Assembly (NCBI RefSeq): GCF_900753045.1
Contig: NZ_CAADXO010000061.1
Span: 3,494-67,493, forward strand
Reading direction: 5' to 3'
DNA from: an uncultured Phascolarctobacterium sp.
Lineage (GTDB): Bacteria; Bacillota; Negativicutes; Acidaminococcales; Acidaminococcaceae
DNA length: 64,000 bases
Shown here: positions 17,527 through 25,526 of the stretch, piece after piece
Numbering within the stretch: position 1 is the stretch's first letter
How the letters are laid out: each line of letters opens with the position of its first letter
Program-made: the position numbers and the translations under genes
The notes under the pieces: generated by a model
Told to the model about the DNA's origin: nothing
What the model saw: only the letters and a program-made list of their open reading frames with translations
The model's database searches: none

Positions 17527-17572
17527 AAAAACTCTGTAAGTCTTGTAATATGAGGCTTGCAGAGTTTTTTCT
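17527..17572 (+). terminator. Terminator after the MFS gene
   Basis: Stem AAAACTCTGTAAG ... CTTGCAGAGTTTT followed by T residues. Confidence 0.8.
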
Positions 17573-17613
17573 TTTGCTTGCGATAAAAAAAGAATTTTTC
17601 ATGTCACACAGAT

Positions 17614-17627
17614 TTCACATATGTGAC
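17614..17627. promoter_or_regulatory. Palindrome TCACATATGTGA upstream of the pseudopilin operon
   Basis: A 12-bp perfect palindrome about 55 nt before the pilC-like start and upstream of a TATAAT at 17661. A nearly identical CACATATGTGAC occurs at 23869-23880. It may be an operator; the regulator is unknown. Confidence 0.3.
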
Positions 17628-17682
17628 AAATAAAATTAGGCAGAAAATTCACGCATAGACTATAATCGGCCATGTGGAGGTG

Positions 17683-18714
17683 ATGAAAATTAAGCTTAGA
17701 GGAGGCGTGAGCCTGGCGGAGCAGATTAGCTTCTACAGGCAGCTAGCGGTAAGCGGTTTGCCGCTGCTGAATGCGCTGCAGCTATTGCAAAAGCATGGCA
17801 GCGCTAAGCAGATGCTGCTCTGCTATCGTCTGCAGCAAAGGCTGCGCCGTGGCAGCAGTCTGGCACAGGCCCTGGCAGATGAAGCGGACTACGGCAAGCA
17901 GCTTACTGTTGCTTTGGTAGCGGTGGGTGAAGAAAGCGGCGAGCTGGCAACGCTTTTAGAGCAGCTGGCGGATTATTACAGCCGTCAGCTTAAGCTGCGG
18001 CGCTTTGTGCAGCGGGCCGTAACCTATCCGGCGTTTTTGCTGCTGGCTTCGTTATGCGTTCTGCTCTTGTTCTTGCTGTATATTCTGCCGGTTCTGGCTG
18101 ATACCTACAGCGCTATGGGCGTGCTGCCGGCGGGTACCTTGGCTTTGCTGCTTATGCTGAAGGATGCTTTGCTGCAGCAGCCGTTGGCGGCGCTGGCGGT
18201 GACGGCAGGCGTGGCAGCGGTACTTTGGCTATTGGGACGCAGGCTGCTGCGTTGGTTTTTACGCAGCCGGTTAAGCGGAAATTTTCATGGCCTTTTGTTA
18301 GAAGTACGCTTTTGCAGATTGCTGGCCCTGCTTTTGGAAAGCGGTGTAGGCATAACAAGAGCGGTGGCAATTGTGACGGATACTATAGATGATGAGCAAT
18401 ATGCAAAGCAGCTGCGCCTGCTGAACAGCAGGCTGCAGCGAGGCATTGCGATTGAACAAGCTGCAGGTGGGGCGAAGGAGTTTTTTTCGCCGCTGATGCT
18501 GGAGCTTGTATGCGTGGGCGCATCTACAGGCTATCTGCCGCAAATGCTGCAGGAAGCAGTAACGGCCGGTGAGCAGCGTTTGCAGCAGCAGCTTGGCAGG
18601 CTGCAGGAGCTGCTGGTGCCCTTGCTGCTTTTAGTGGCGGCGATTATCATAGCGGGAATCGTCTGCATAGTTATCGGTCCGCTATTTGAGATGCTTTCGG
18701 CAATGCCGGAGTAA
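17683..18714 (+). CDS. PilC/GspF-type inner-membrane platform protein
   Basis: A 343-residue type II secretion/type IV pilus platform protein. It has two T2SSF domains (about 8-130 and 205-330), each with the family helix pattern (AVGEESGELATLLEQLADYY in the first, GASTGYLPQMLQEA in the second). There are three membrane segments, near residues 115-140, 160-180 and 310-335. First gene of the pseudopilin cluster. The start is uncertain: the ATG at 17683 is only 2 nt behind GGAGG, and a GTG at 17674 or one at 17707 is possible. The partner ATPase (PilB/GspE) and prepilin peptidase are not in this window. Confidence 0.85.
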   Translation: MKIKLRGGVSLAEQISFYRQLAVSGLPLLNALQLLQKHGSAKQMLLCYRLQQRLRRGSSLAQALADEADYGKQLTVALVAVGEESGELATLLEQLADYYSRQLKLRRFVQRAVTYPAFLLLASLCVLLLFLLYILPVLADTYSAMGVLPAGTLALLLMLKDALLQQPLAALAVTAGVAAVLWLLGRRLLRWFLRSRLSGNFHGLLLEVRFCRLLALLLESGVGITRAVAIVTDTIDDEQYAKQLRLLNSRLQRGIAIEQAAGGAKEFFSPLMLELVCVGASTGYLPQMLQEAVTAGEQRLQQQLGRLQELLVPLLLLVAAIIIAGIVCIVIGPLFEMLSAMPE

Positions 18715-18731
18715 ATTCAGGAGGTGCGATT

Positions 18732-19118
18732 ATGTTAAAAACAATGCGTAAACAGGGAGGCTTTACTTTAATCGAGGTAGTGGCAGCGGCGGCGCTGATT
18801 GGCATTATGGCTACTATGCTGCTGCCTTCGCTTTCGGGTGCTAACGACAGAGTGAAGAATGCCCGTCTGCAAAATGATCTGGTGACTATCGACCAGGCAA
18901 TTCAGCTGTATAAGATGGATGCAGGCACGGTGCCGGCAGAGCTTACTACTTTGGACAGCGAATATCTTGGCGGCAAGCTGGAATTCAAGGATGCCAAGGG
19001 CGAAGCCTTGACCTATACGCCTAATACAACCGACGGCACCTATACCCTCAGCGGCAAAAACAGCAAGGGCGCAGCAGTAACCTCACCGGGCAGCAAAGCT
19101 AACGCCGGTGAACAATAA
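18732..19118 (+). CDS. Major pseudopilin, GspG/PilA-like
   Basis: A 128-residue prepilin. The class III signal MLKTMRKQGG^FTLIEV has cleavage after Gly10, mature Phe1 and Glu5, followed by a 20-residue hydrophobic helix. The C-terminal domain has the GspG-like pattern AIQLYKMDAGTVPAELTTLDSEY. It is assembled into a short pilus or pseudopilus by the PilC-like protein. A GGAGGTG ribosome site is well placed. It is the second gene of the cluster and its end overlaps the next start by 11 nt. It lacks the disulphide Cys pair of classical PilA. Confidence 0.9.
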   Translation: MLKTMRKQGGFTLIEVVAAAALIGIMATMLLPSLSGANDRVKNARLQNDLVTIDQAIQLYKMDAGTVPAELTTLDSEYLGGKLEFKDAKGEALTYTPNTTDGTYTLSGKNSKGAAVTSPGSKANAGEQ

Positions 19119-19569
19119 GGCAGCAGGCTATCTGCTGTTGGAGCTGCTGCTGGCGCTGGGGTGCCTGGGACTTGCGGCAGTAATGCTTTATCCTGGAAGC
19201 AAAACGCTGCAGCGGCAGTATTACAGGCAGCAGCTGTGCTATACAGCCTATCTGTTGGCGGCGGATATCAGACAGATGCAGCAGCAGACGCTGTTTCAGC
19301 CGGAAAATTATACGTACACGCTTAAAGTCAGTGACAAGGATAAGCATAGCTACAGAATTGAGCGTGCGCATAAAATCTGGAAGCTTGTAAGGCTCGATGC
19401 GGACATCAGCCTGACGTGCGAAAAAGCGATTAAGAATCTCAGCTATAATGAAAACGGTAATCCGACAGCCATTGGCGGTTACAGGCTGGAGCATAGGAAG
19501 CTTCCTGACATGTACTGCCAGCTGACGGTGCAGCCGGTTACAGGCAGGGTGTCGGTTTATGAAAAATAG
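19108..19569 (+). CDS. Minor pseudopilin, GspH-like
   Basis: A 153-residue prepilin-like protein starting with GTG. It has a short leader MNNKAAG^YLLLELLLALG with Glu at mature position 5 and a hydrophobic helix. The soluble domain contains SYRIERAHKIWKLVRLD, beta-strand-like and typical of GspH/FimT minor pilins. It overlaps the major pseudopilin gene by 11 nt and the next gene by 11 nt, indicating tight translational coupling. No strong ribosome site is seen for the GTG, so translation probably depends on reinitiation. Confidence 0.75.
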   Translation: MNNKAAGYLLLELLLALGCLGLAAVMLYPGSKTLQRQYYRQQLCYTAYLLAADIRQMQQQTLFQPENYTYTLKVSDKDKHSYRIERAHKIWKLVRLDADISLTCEKAIKNLSYNENGNPTAIGGYRLEHRKLPDMYCQLTVQPVTGRVSVYEK

Positions 19570-19930
19570 CAGGGGCTTTTGCCTGGTACAGGAACTGGTG
19601 TGCTTCTGCCTGACGGCAGTACTGTTGGCGACAGCGATACAAGGCTTTTACCGCAGCAATTATCTGCTGAATGAAAGCCTTGAACTGCAGCAGGCAATGC
19701 AGGTCGCACAGCAGGTGCTGGCAGGCGAAGAATATAGCGGCCGCTTTGACGTGACGCAAAGGAGTAGCACCGGCAGTACAGAAGGTTTGGCGGTACAGGA
19801 GGTGCAGGCTGCTTATGGCAAGGTCAGGGTTAAGCTTATCCGTGCGCTGCCGACGGCAGAGGGGCTATCTGCTGACGGAGCTGCTGCTGGGATTACTGTT
19901 GGCAGCAGTGCTGGTGACATTGGTTTTTAA
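19559..19930 (+). CDS. Minor pseudopilin, GspI-like, with out-of-frame tail
   Basis: A 123-residue prepilin-like protein with a leader MKNSRG^FCLVQELV. The acidic residue sits at mature position 6 instead of 5, which is atypical for prepilin peptidase processing. A hydrophobic helix follows, then a soluble part. The last 30 residues, after VRVKLIRALPT, are Gly/Ala/Ser-rich and read the start of the next gene in another frame. The true C-terminus may be foreshortened or the frame shifted. The length fits the GspI family (about 120). It overlaps the following pseudopilin by 89-116 nt. Confidence 0.65.
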   Translation: MKNSRGFCLVQELVCFCLTAVLLATAIQGFYRSNYLLNESLELQQAMQVAQQVLAGEEYSGRFDVTQRSSTGSTEGLAVQEVQAAYGKVRVKLIRALPTAEGLSADGAAAGITVGSSAGDIGF

Positions 19931-20333
19931 AGCAACAGGCGCTGCCGGGCGCAGCTTTGGCCGCCTGCAGGATGAGCTGCAGCTGCAGGAGGCCAGGCGT
20001 CACATTTTGGCGCAGCTGGAAAAGACAGTATGCTATGATGCGCAGAGCGTGCGTCTGCAGGCAGACGGCAAAATAAGCTGCAGGATGCTTGAGGGGTGTA
20101 AGCAGGTGACTGTTTACAGTGATAAGCAGGGCATATACCAAAGGACGCGTACCAATAAGGGCACAGGTGTGAATCCGGTGTCGCTGGAGGGTGTGGGCGT
20201 TTTTGCATGGCAGGTGCGACGCTGCTCGCCGCAAATGCTGTGCGTAAGCTTCAGTCTTTACCGTAACGGCAGAAGCATGTGGGTGACGCAGTATCTTATT
20301 TGTTATAGTGCGAGGATAACAGATGATGCATAG
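19815..20333 (+). CDS. Minor pseudopilin, GspJ-like
   Basis: A 172-residue prepilin-like protein. The class III signal RRQRG^YLLTELLLGLLL has Glu5 and a long hydrophobic helix. The soluble region resembles GspJ (LQDELQLQEARRHILAQLEKTV, then beta strands). The start is either ATG 19815 or GTG 19842 (giving VRCRRQRG, a more normal leader length). Either way it overlaps the upstream gene by about 90-115 nt, which is unusual. The final 11 nt overlap the next gene. Confidence 0.7.
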   Translation: MARSGLSLSVRCRRQRGYLLTELLLGLLLAAVLVTLVFKATGAAGRSFGRLQDELQLQEARRHILAQLEKTVCYDAQSVRLQADGKISCRMLEGCKQVTVYSDKQGIYQRTRTNKGTGVNPVSLEGVGVFAWQVRRCSPQMLCVSFSLYRNGRSMWVTQYLICYSARITDDA

Positions 20334-21222
20334 CGCAAAGGGCAGTATATCGTTTCCGTGCCTGCTGGCAGCGCTGCTGTTGGCGCTCAGCGCTCAGCTT
20401 TGCCTGCTTTATGCAGTCAAGGGCTATGAGGCGGAAAAGGAGTTTTTACGGGGGCAGCAGCTACGGCTGCTGTGCGGCTCCGTATTGCAGGCCATAGGTC
20501 AAAAACCGCAGCCTGCGGGTACGCAGCTTTGCTATGAGGGCGAGCTGCAGCCGGGCAACGAACCGGTAACAGTGACAAGCGAAAGCAGTTACAGCTCGGA
20601 TGGGCAGATAGATTACCTGAAGGTGTCTGCCGTAGCCGCTAATCATGTTGGCGCAGTACAGCGGCTGCACAGGCTCAGGGTGAGCTTCAGTCCGGAGATG
20701 CGGAAGCTGGCAGCTAAGAGCGTTCTTGCGGGACGCTCGCTGACAGGAGGAGAATATCTGCAGCAGGCAGCGTTATATACAAGCACAGAAGAAGTAAGGC
20801 TGCCGCAGATTAGCTTTCTGGAGAATAAATGCGCTGCTTCGCTGAACAAAAGGACTACAGAGGAAAATGGCCTCAGCGCCCGCTTTTATTATCTGAGAAG
20901 CAGTAATTCGCTGCGTCTTGGCAGCAAAGGCCTGCAGGGTGCAACGCTGATAGCTGATAAGTTTTCGATAAATACGGCACCCGGTTCCTACTACCCGGAC
21001 CGCATAGTGCTTATCAGTGAAGAGGGGGATATTACGCTGGGCGACGGCACTAAAATGGCACAGGCGCTGTTGCTGGCGAAGGGAACGGTGACGATAGGTG
21101 CTGGCTGTCGGCTGAACGGTTTTGTCTTGGCGGACAAAATCGTGCTTAGGGGAACAGCAGACCTTACTCCTGATACAGGTGCTGTAGAACCGATGCTGAC
21201 ACCGGCCTTCAATAAGCCGTAA
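20323..21222 (+). CDS. Membrane-anchored minor pilin/tip-like protein (GspK position)
   Basis: A 299-residue protein. It has one N-terminal hydrophobic anchor (SFPCLLAALLLALSAQLCLL, 10-29) without a clear prepilin Gly-Phe/Glu site. The second half (residues 215-275) is a run of short beta repeats such as GDITLGDGTKMAQALLLAKG and GTVTIGAGCRLNGFVLADK, resembling the parallel beta-helix of bactofilin-like proteins. It takes the place GspK or a tip adhesin would have in a pseudopilin operon. The role is inferred from context. It is the last gene before a terminator. Confidence 0.6.
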   Translation: MMHSAKGSISFPCLLAALLLALSAQLCLLYAVKGYEAEKEFLRGQQLRLLCGSVLQAIGQKPQPAGTQLCYEGELQPGNEPVTVTSESSYSSDGQIDYLKVSAVAANHVGAVQRLHRLRVSFSPEMRKLAAKSVLAGRSLTGGEYLQQAALYTSTEEVRLPQISFLENKCAASLNKRTTEENGLSARFYYLRSSNSLRLGSKGLQGATLIADKFSINTAPGSYYPDRIVLISEEGDITLGDGTKMAQALLLAKGTVTIGAGCRLNGFVLADKIVLRGTADLTPDTGAVEPMLTPAFNKP

Positions 21223-21246
21223 TTTTGTTGAATATATTGCATAACC

Positions 21247-21299
21247 AAAAAAGAACTAGCCGGAGCTTAGAAAGCTCTTGCTAGTTCTTTTGCATGTTT
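21247..21299. terminator. Bidirectional terminator between the pilus cluster and pth
   Basis: Inverted repeat AAAAGAACTAGC ... GCTAGTTCTTTT serving the convergent pseudopilin and pth operons. Confidence 0.85.
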
Positions 21300-21301
21300 T
21301 G

Positions 21302-21898
21302 TTATTCGGCTGCAGGTTTTTCAGCCTTAGCCTTTTTCTTATTGTGCGCCTGCATAACCTCTTCAATATCGCCGGATTTAATCCATTCCTCCAACGCTGT
21401 GGCCATTTCTGCTACTGCTGCTTCGATAGCGGTTTTGTCCTCGCCCTGGAAGGCATGCAGTACATGGTTGACAACGGCCTTATTGTTGCGTGCCGGATGG
21501 CCGATGCCGATTTTAAAGCGCGGGTAGGCGTCGGTACCCAAATGCTCGGTAATAGATTTGATACCGTTGTGGCCGCCGGCGCTGCCCTTGCGGCGGATGC
21601 GCAGCTGGCCTACGGGCATATCCATATCATCCTGAATAACAGCGATATCATCCGGGTCGATGTGATAGAAGTTAGCGTAGGCACCTACGGCAACGCCGCT
21701 GAGGTTCATGTAGGTGGTAGGCTTGATGATGATTATTTTTTCGGGAGCGCGGTATTCTGCCATATAGGCACTGCGGTCCTCTTTGCCGAAGCTCACGCCA
21801 AGACGGCGTGCCAGCTCGTCAACTACCATAAAGCCGATGTTGTGACGGGTGTTTTCGTATTCGCGGCCGATATTGCCAAGGCCGACAATTAATTTCAT
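21302..21898 (-). CDS. pth: Peptidyl-tRNA hydrolase
   Basis: A 198-residue enzyme that frees tRNA from stalled peptidyl-tRNA. Motifs: the N-terminal LIVGLGNIG, catalytic NTRHNIGF (His19), KPTTYMNLSG, and IQDDMDMP with the catalytic Asp, then GGHNGIKS. The C-terminus is Lys/Ala-rich. AAAAAGGAG precedes the ATG. Last gene of the minus-strand run that keeps the Firmicute order glmU-prs-pth. Confidence 0.96.
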   Translation of the reverse strand: MKLIVGLGNIGREYENTRHNIGFMVVDELARRLGVSFGKEDRSAYMAEYRAPEKIIIIKPTTYMNLSGVAVGAYANFYHIDPDDIAVIQDDMDMPVGQLRIRRKGSAGGHNGIKSITEHLGTDAYPRFKIGIGHPARNNKAVVNHVLHAFQGEDKTAIEAAVAEMATALEEWIKSGDIEEVMQAHNKKKAKAEKPAAE

Positions 21899-21912
21899 AT
21901 TGTTGCTCCTTT

Positions 21913-22704
21913 TTATTTATTAAGTTCTTCAATGGTGACAAATTCATATCCCTCTGCACGCAGACGGTCGATGATGAGGCCGACTGCCTCAATCGTCTGG
22001 TCACGCGGTGCCGCATTTTTGGGGCTGTCACCGTCATGCAGCAGGACAATAGCACCGGGGGCTGCGTTCTCGCAGACTCTGTCGGCGATTACCTGCACGC
22101 CGGGATTTGTCCAGTCGCGGGGAATGATGCTCCAGTTTACTGCCTGCATGCCTGCATCGTTGATAGCCTTAAGCGTGCTCCAGTCCTTGAAGCCGTGCGG
22201 CGGACGCATATACTGCGGTGCAGTGCCGGTGATGTTCTGCAGCGTTTCCTTGCCGTAGGCGATGTTGGCGGCAGCCTCGCTGCTACTGAGCTTAAGCAAA
22301 TCCTTGTGATAGCCTGCATGCAAAGCAATCAGGTGTCCTTGTGCCTGAACGAGCTTTACTGTTTCCGGATGCTTGGCAGCGTTTTCGCCAACCATAAAGA
22401 AGGTGGCGTGCACGTTCTTGGCTGCCAAAAGCTTGAGCAGCGTCTGAGTATAGGGCGGATAAGGGCCGTCATCAAAGGTGAGGGCAATGAGCTTACGCCC
22501 GTGGGTATTTTCCGCATGTGTTATAACCTTGCCGTAAAAGCTGTTGCCCGGAAGTACGGCGAGCAACAGCAGCACGCCTGCGAGCGCGAGGCTGATAGCG
22601 GCGCTGACAGCGGCGGTTTTTCTGCTGATTTTTTTGTATATTCCCAGCCACAGCAGCAGTACGCCGGCAAGGGAACAGATGATAAGAAGATAAATGATAC
22701 GCAT
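21913..22704 (-). CDS. Polysaccharide deacetylase (CE4), membrane-anchored
   Basis: A 263-residue NodB-domain hydrolase. Two N-terminal hydrophobic stretches (4-22 and 32-52) anchor it outside the inner membrane. CE4 motif 1 TFDDGP is at residues 76-81. Motif 2 reads HAGYH where the canonical form is H[S/T]xxH. Motif 3 is MRPPHG. Late motifs WSIIPRDW and LLHDGD are present. It probably deacetylates peptidoglycan or another envelope glycan; the substrate is unproven. It lies between prs, behind a terminator, and pth, 14 nt away, so it is likely cotranscribed with pth. Confidence 0.87.
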   Translation of the reverse strand: MRIIYLLIICSLAGVLLLWLGIYKKISRKTAAVSAAISLALAGVLLLLAVLPGNSFYGKVITHAENTHGRKLIALTFDDGPYPPYTQTLLKLLAAKNVHATFFMVGENAAKHPETVKLVQAQGHLIALHAGYHKDLLKLSSSEAAANIAYGKETLQNITGTAPQYMRPPHGFKDWSTLKAINDAGMQAVNWSIIPRDWTNPGVQVIADRVCENAAPGAIVLLHDGDSPKNAAPRDQTIEAVGLIIDRLRAEGYEFVTIEELNK

Positions 22705-22719
22705 AATTACTCCAAATAT

Positions 22720-22783
22720 TAAAGCCGGTAGTTTTGCCGGCTTTAATCATAACAAAAAGGCTTGCCAGAGGCAAGCCTTTTTA
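22720..22783 (-). terminator. Double terminator after prs
   Basis: Two hairpins in a row: AAAGCCGG...CCGGCTTT (22720-22745) and AAAAAGGCTTGCC...GGCAAGCCTTTTT (22753-22783). The second has a T run on the minus strand. They close the glmU-prs part of the run. Confidence 0.8.
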
Positions 22784-22791
22784 TATTACGC

Positions 22792-23751
22792 TTAGTGTTT
22801 GGTATCGAATAATTGGCTTACAGACCAGTCATTGTAGATGCGCAGAATGGTTTCTGCCAGGATCGGCGCAATGGAGAGCACCTTAATTTTCGGGTGCTTT
22901 TTGGAAGGAGCCAGAGGAATGGTGTTGGTAACAACCAGCTCGGTGATATCGGATTGAGCAATGCGGGACAGCGCCGGATCGGTCAGGATCGGGTGAGTGC
23001 AGCATGCATATACTTCTTTAGCACCGAATTTCTTCAGAGCGCGTGCGCCTTCGGTCAGGGAGCCTGCGGTATCAACCATGTCGTCTACCATGATGCAGGT
23101 TTTGCCTTTAACGTCGCCGATCAGGTTCATAACCTCAGCAACGCCGGGTTCCGGACGACGTTTGTCGATGATAGCCAGCGGTGCATTCAGCATTTCAGCG
23201 AAATTGCGGGCACGGCTTACGCCACCAAGGTCCGGAGAGATAACAACCATGTCTTCCAGATTCTTGGATTTAATGTATTCTGCCATCAGCGGGCCGCCGG
23301 GCATATGGTCAAAGGGGATGTTGAAGAAGCCTTGAATTTGTGCAGCGTGCAGGTCGATGGTTACTACACGGGTAATGCCTGCGGTTTCCAGCAGGTCTGC
23401 CATCAGCTTAGCAGTGATAGGCTCACGGCCGCGTGCTTTGCGGTCCTGGCGTGCATAGCCATAGTAAGGAATAACAGCAGTGATGTGGTTAGCGCTGGCG
23501 CGTTTGAAGGCATCAGCCATGATCAAAAGCTCCATTACGTTATCGTTAACGATAGGGCCGCAGGTAGGTTGTACAATGAAGATATCCTTGCCGCGTACAC
23601 TTTCGTTAATCATTACCTGAACTTCGCCGTTGTTGAAACGGTTAACTACGGAATCACCAACGGTGGTTCCGAGGTAAGCAGCGATTTCGCGTGCCAGATC
23701 AGGGTTTGCATTACCGGTAAATATTCTTAACTTATTCTCGTCAGACAACAT
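22792..23751 (-). CDS. prs: Ribose-phosphate pyrophosphokinase
   Basis: A 319-residue enzyme making PRPP from ribose 5-phosphate and ATP, the precursor for purines, pyrimidines, His and Trp. Seen: the ATP loop YARQDRKARGREPITAKL, DLHAAQIQGFF, and the PRPP-binding loop IMVDDMVDTAGSLTEGA. ATG 23751 follows GGAGGGAT; a longer frame to 23802 has no ribosome site. It lies directly downstream of glmU as in Bacillus. The PRPP it makes is also the effector that PurR, encoded in the same run, senses in Bacillus. Confidence 0.96.
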   Translation of the reverse strand: MLSDENKLRIFTGNANPDLAREIAAYLGTTVGDSVVNRFNNGEVQVMINESVRGKDIFIVQPTCGPIVNDNVMELLIMADAFKRASANHITAVIPYYGYARQDRKARGREPITAKLMADLLETAGITRVVTIDLHAAQIQGFFNIPFDHMPGGPLMAEYIKSKNLEDMVVISPDLGGVSRARNFAEMLNAPLAIIDKRRPEPGVAEVMNLIGDVKGKTCIMVDDMVDTAGSLTEGARALKKFGAKEVYACCTHPILTDPALSRIAQSDITELVVTNTIPLAPSKKHPKIKVLSIAPILAETILRIYNDWSVSQLFDTKH

Positions 23752-23868
23752 GTCCAATCCCTCCAAAATTACCTTGTTGTAGTTTGCTGGTGCGATGAGC
23801 AAAACTTTACTTAAATTTAATTATACACAAAAAACACGTAAATCACAAGTTTTTTGTAAACTTTTTGA

Positions 23869-23880
23869 CACATATGTGAC
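23869..23880. promoter_or_regulatory. CACATATGTGAC palindrome in the glmU-prs gap
   Basis: Second copy of the palindrome found at 17614-17627. It lies about 115 nt upstream of the prs start and just after the glmU stop. A role as an operator is a guess from the repetition. Confidence 0.25.
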
Positions 23881-23889
23881 TATAAAAGC

Positions 23890-25266
23890 TTATTTACCCT
23901 CGTTACGGTATTTTTCAGCCCAGCCTTCGATATTTTTCTGACGGGCACGTGCAATACCCAGAGCGTTTTCGGGTACTTCCTTGGTAATAGTGCTGCCTGC
24001 ACCGATATAGGTGTTGGCCTGTACGGTTACAGGAGCAACCAGGTTGGTGTTGCAGCCGACGAAGGCGTTGTCGCCGATAACGGTGCGGTGCTTCTTCTTG
24101 CCGTCGTAGTTGACGGTGATGCAGCCACAGCCCATGTTAACGCCGCTGCCGATGTCGCTGTCGCCGATGTAGGTGAGGTGCGGCAGCTTGGTGCCTTCGC
24201 CAACGTTAGAGTTTTTAACCTCTACATAGTTGCCGATTTTAACGTGGTCGCTGATAACGGTGTCGGGACGCAGGTGAACATAAGGACCTGCGGTAACGTG
24301 GTTTTTAACCTCGCAGTCATGGCCGTAGATGAATTGCAGATGGTTATCATCACCGATTTTTACATTAGTGAAGCGGGCATTAGGACCGATTTCGCAGTCC
24401 TCACCGATTTCCGTGGTGCCCTCCAGCCAGGTGTAGGGATAGATAACGGTATCGCGGCCGATTTTTACGCTTGCTTCGATGAAGGTGCTGGCAGGATCCA
24501 TAATGGTTACGCCTGCATCCATCAGCTTATCCAAAATGCGTTGGCGCATAACGCCTTCAGCAACGGAAAGCTGCTTGCGGGAGTTGATGCCCATAACCAT
24601 ATCGCTGTCGGCAGTGGAAATACCGCCAACCTTAGCGCCTGCTTCATTGAGCTTTTGCAGTACGTCGGTCAGGTAATATTCGCCCTGCGCGTTGTCATTG
24701 GTCAAGGTAGCCAACACGTCAAACATTTGCGGGCATTCCATGCAGTAAATACCGGTGTTGATTTCTTTGATAGCCTTCTGCTCTTCGGTAGCGTCCTTTT
24801 GCTCTACGATGCCCTGTACATTGCCGTTGGCATCGCGTACAATGCGGCCGTAGCCGAACGGATCGTCCATAATTGCCGTAAGTACGGTAGCAGCAGCGCC
24901 GCTTTCCTGATGTGCTTCGCAGAATTTTTTCAGCTCTTCACCGTCCAGCAGCGGGGTGTCGCCGCACAGTATGAGCGCAGTGCCGTGGAAGTCCTTCAGG
25001 GCATCGGCAGTTTGCATTACAGCGTGGCCGGTGCCAAGCTGTTCGGCCTGCAGGGCGATGGTTCCCTGATTGCCTACCATTGCTTCTACCAGCTCTGCCT
25101 CATGGCCTACGATAACAACCTTTTTGTCTGCGCCGGCAGCGCTTGCAGCGTCAATTACGTGCTGCAGCATGGGTTTGCCGCCTACCTTGTGCAGTACCTT
25201 GGGGTATTTGCTGCGCATTCTTGTGCCTTTGCCTGCGGCGAGGATTATTGCTACTAATTTTGACAT
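23890..25266 (-). CDS. glmU: Bifunctional GlmU (UDP-GlcNAc synthesis)
   Basis: A 458-residue two-domain enzyme: glucosamine-1-phosphate acetyltransferase and N-acetylglucosamine-1-phosphate uridylyltransferase. The N-terminal uridylyltransferase has LAAGKGTRMRSKYPKVLHKV at residues 9-28, plus GTGHAVMQT and GDTPLL. The C-terminal left-handed beta-helix begins after residue 250 with hexapeptide repeats, and HLTYIGDSDIGSGVNMGCG and GAGSTITKEVP follow. Product UDP-GlcNAc feeds MurA, WecA and WecB, also encoded in this window. AAGGAAG lies 8 nt before the ATG. Confidence 0.97.
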   Translation of the reverse strand: MSKLVAIILAAGKGTRMRSKYPKVLHKVGGKPMLQHVIDAASAAGADKKVVIVGHEAELVEAMVGNQGTIALQAEQLGTGHAVMQTADALKDFHGTALILCGDTPLLDGEELKKFCEAHQESGAAATVLTAIMDDPFGYGRIVRDANGNVQGIVEQKDATEEQKAIKEINTGIYCMECPQMFDVLATLTNDNAQGEYYLTDVLQKLNEAGAKVGGISTADSDMVMGINSRKQLSVAEGVMRQRILDKLMDAGVTIMDPASTFIEASVKIGRDTVIYPYTWLEGTTEIGEDCEIGPNARFTNVKIGDDNHLQFIYGHDCEVKNHVTAGPYVHLRPDTVISDHVKIGNYVEVKNSNVGEGTKLPHLTYIGDSDIGSGVNMGCGCITVNYDGKKKHRTVIGDNAFVGCNTNLVAPVTVQANTYIGAGSTITKEVPENALGIARARQKNIEGWAEKYRNEGK

Positions 25267-25280
25267 TACAGTTCTTCCTT

Positions 25281-25519
25281 TCCTGGCCGTCTATAAGGCA
25301 TCATCTGCGTCACAACGGTTCCTAGACGTACCGGGAGTACGCCGTCGTCACCGTCGTTTAGCATCTGATACCTTCTAGCCAGCCTGACGTAGTTTATAGT
25401 TAATGAGATTCCTGGCCGTCTATAAGGCTTCATCTGCATCACAACGGTTCTGGACGTACCGGGAGTACGCCGTCGTCACCATCGTTTAGCATCTGCTACC
25501 TTCCAAACAGCCTGACGTA
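25281..25519. repeat. Tandem pair of 110-bp intergenic repeats
   Basis: Copy 1 is 25281-25391 and copy 2 is 25410-25519, separated by 18 bp; they differ at roughly a dozen positions. Each begins TCCTGGCCGTCTATAAGGC and ends CAGCCTGACGTA. Each has an internal hairpin CGTAC-CGGGA-GTACG. They fill the space between purR and glmU where Bacillus has yabJ-spoVG. They contain no plausible gene. They are likely members of a dispersed genomic repeat family. Confidence 0.85.
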
Positions 25520-25526
25520 TTCTATA

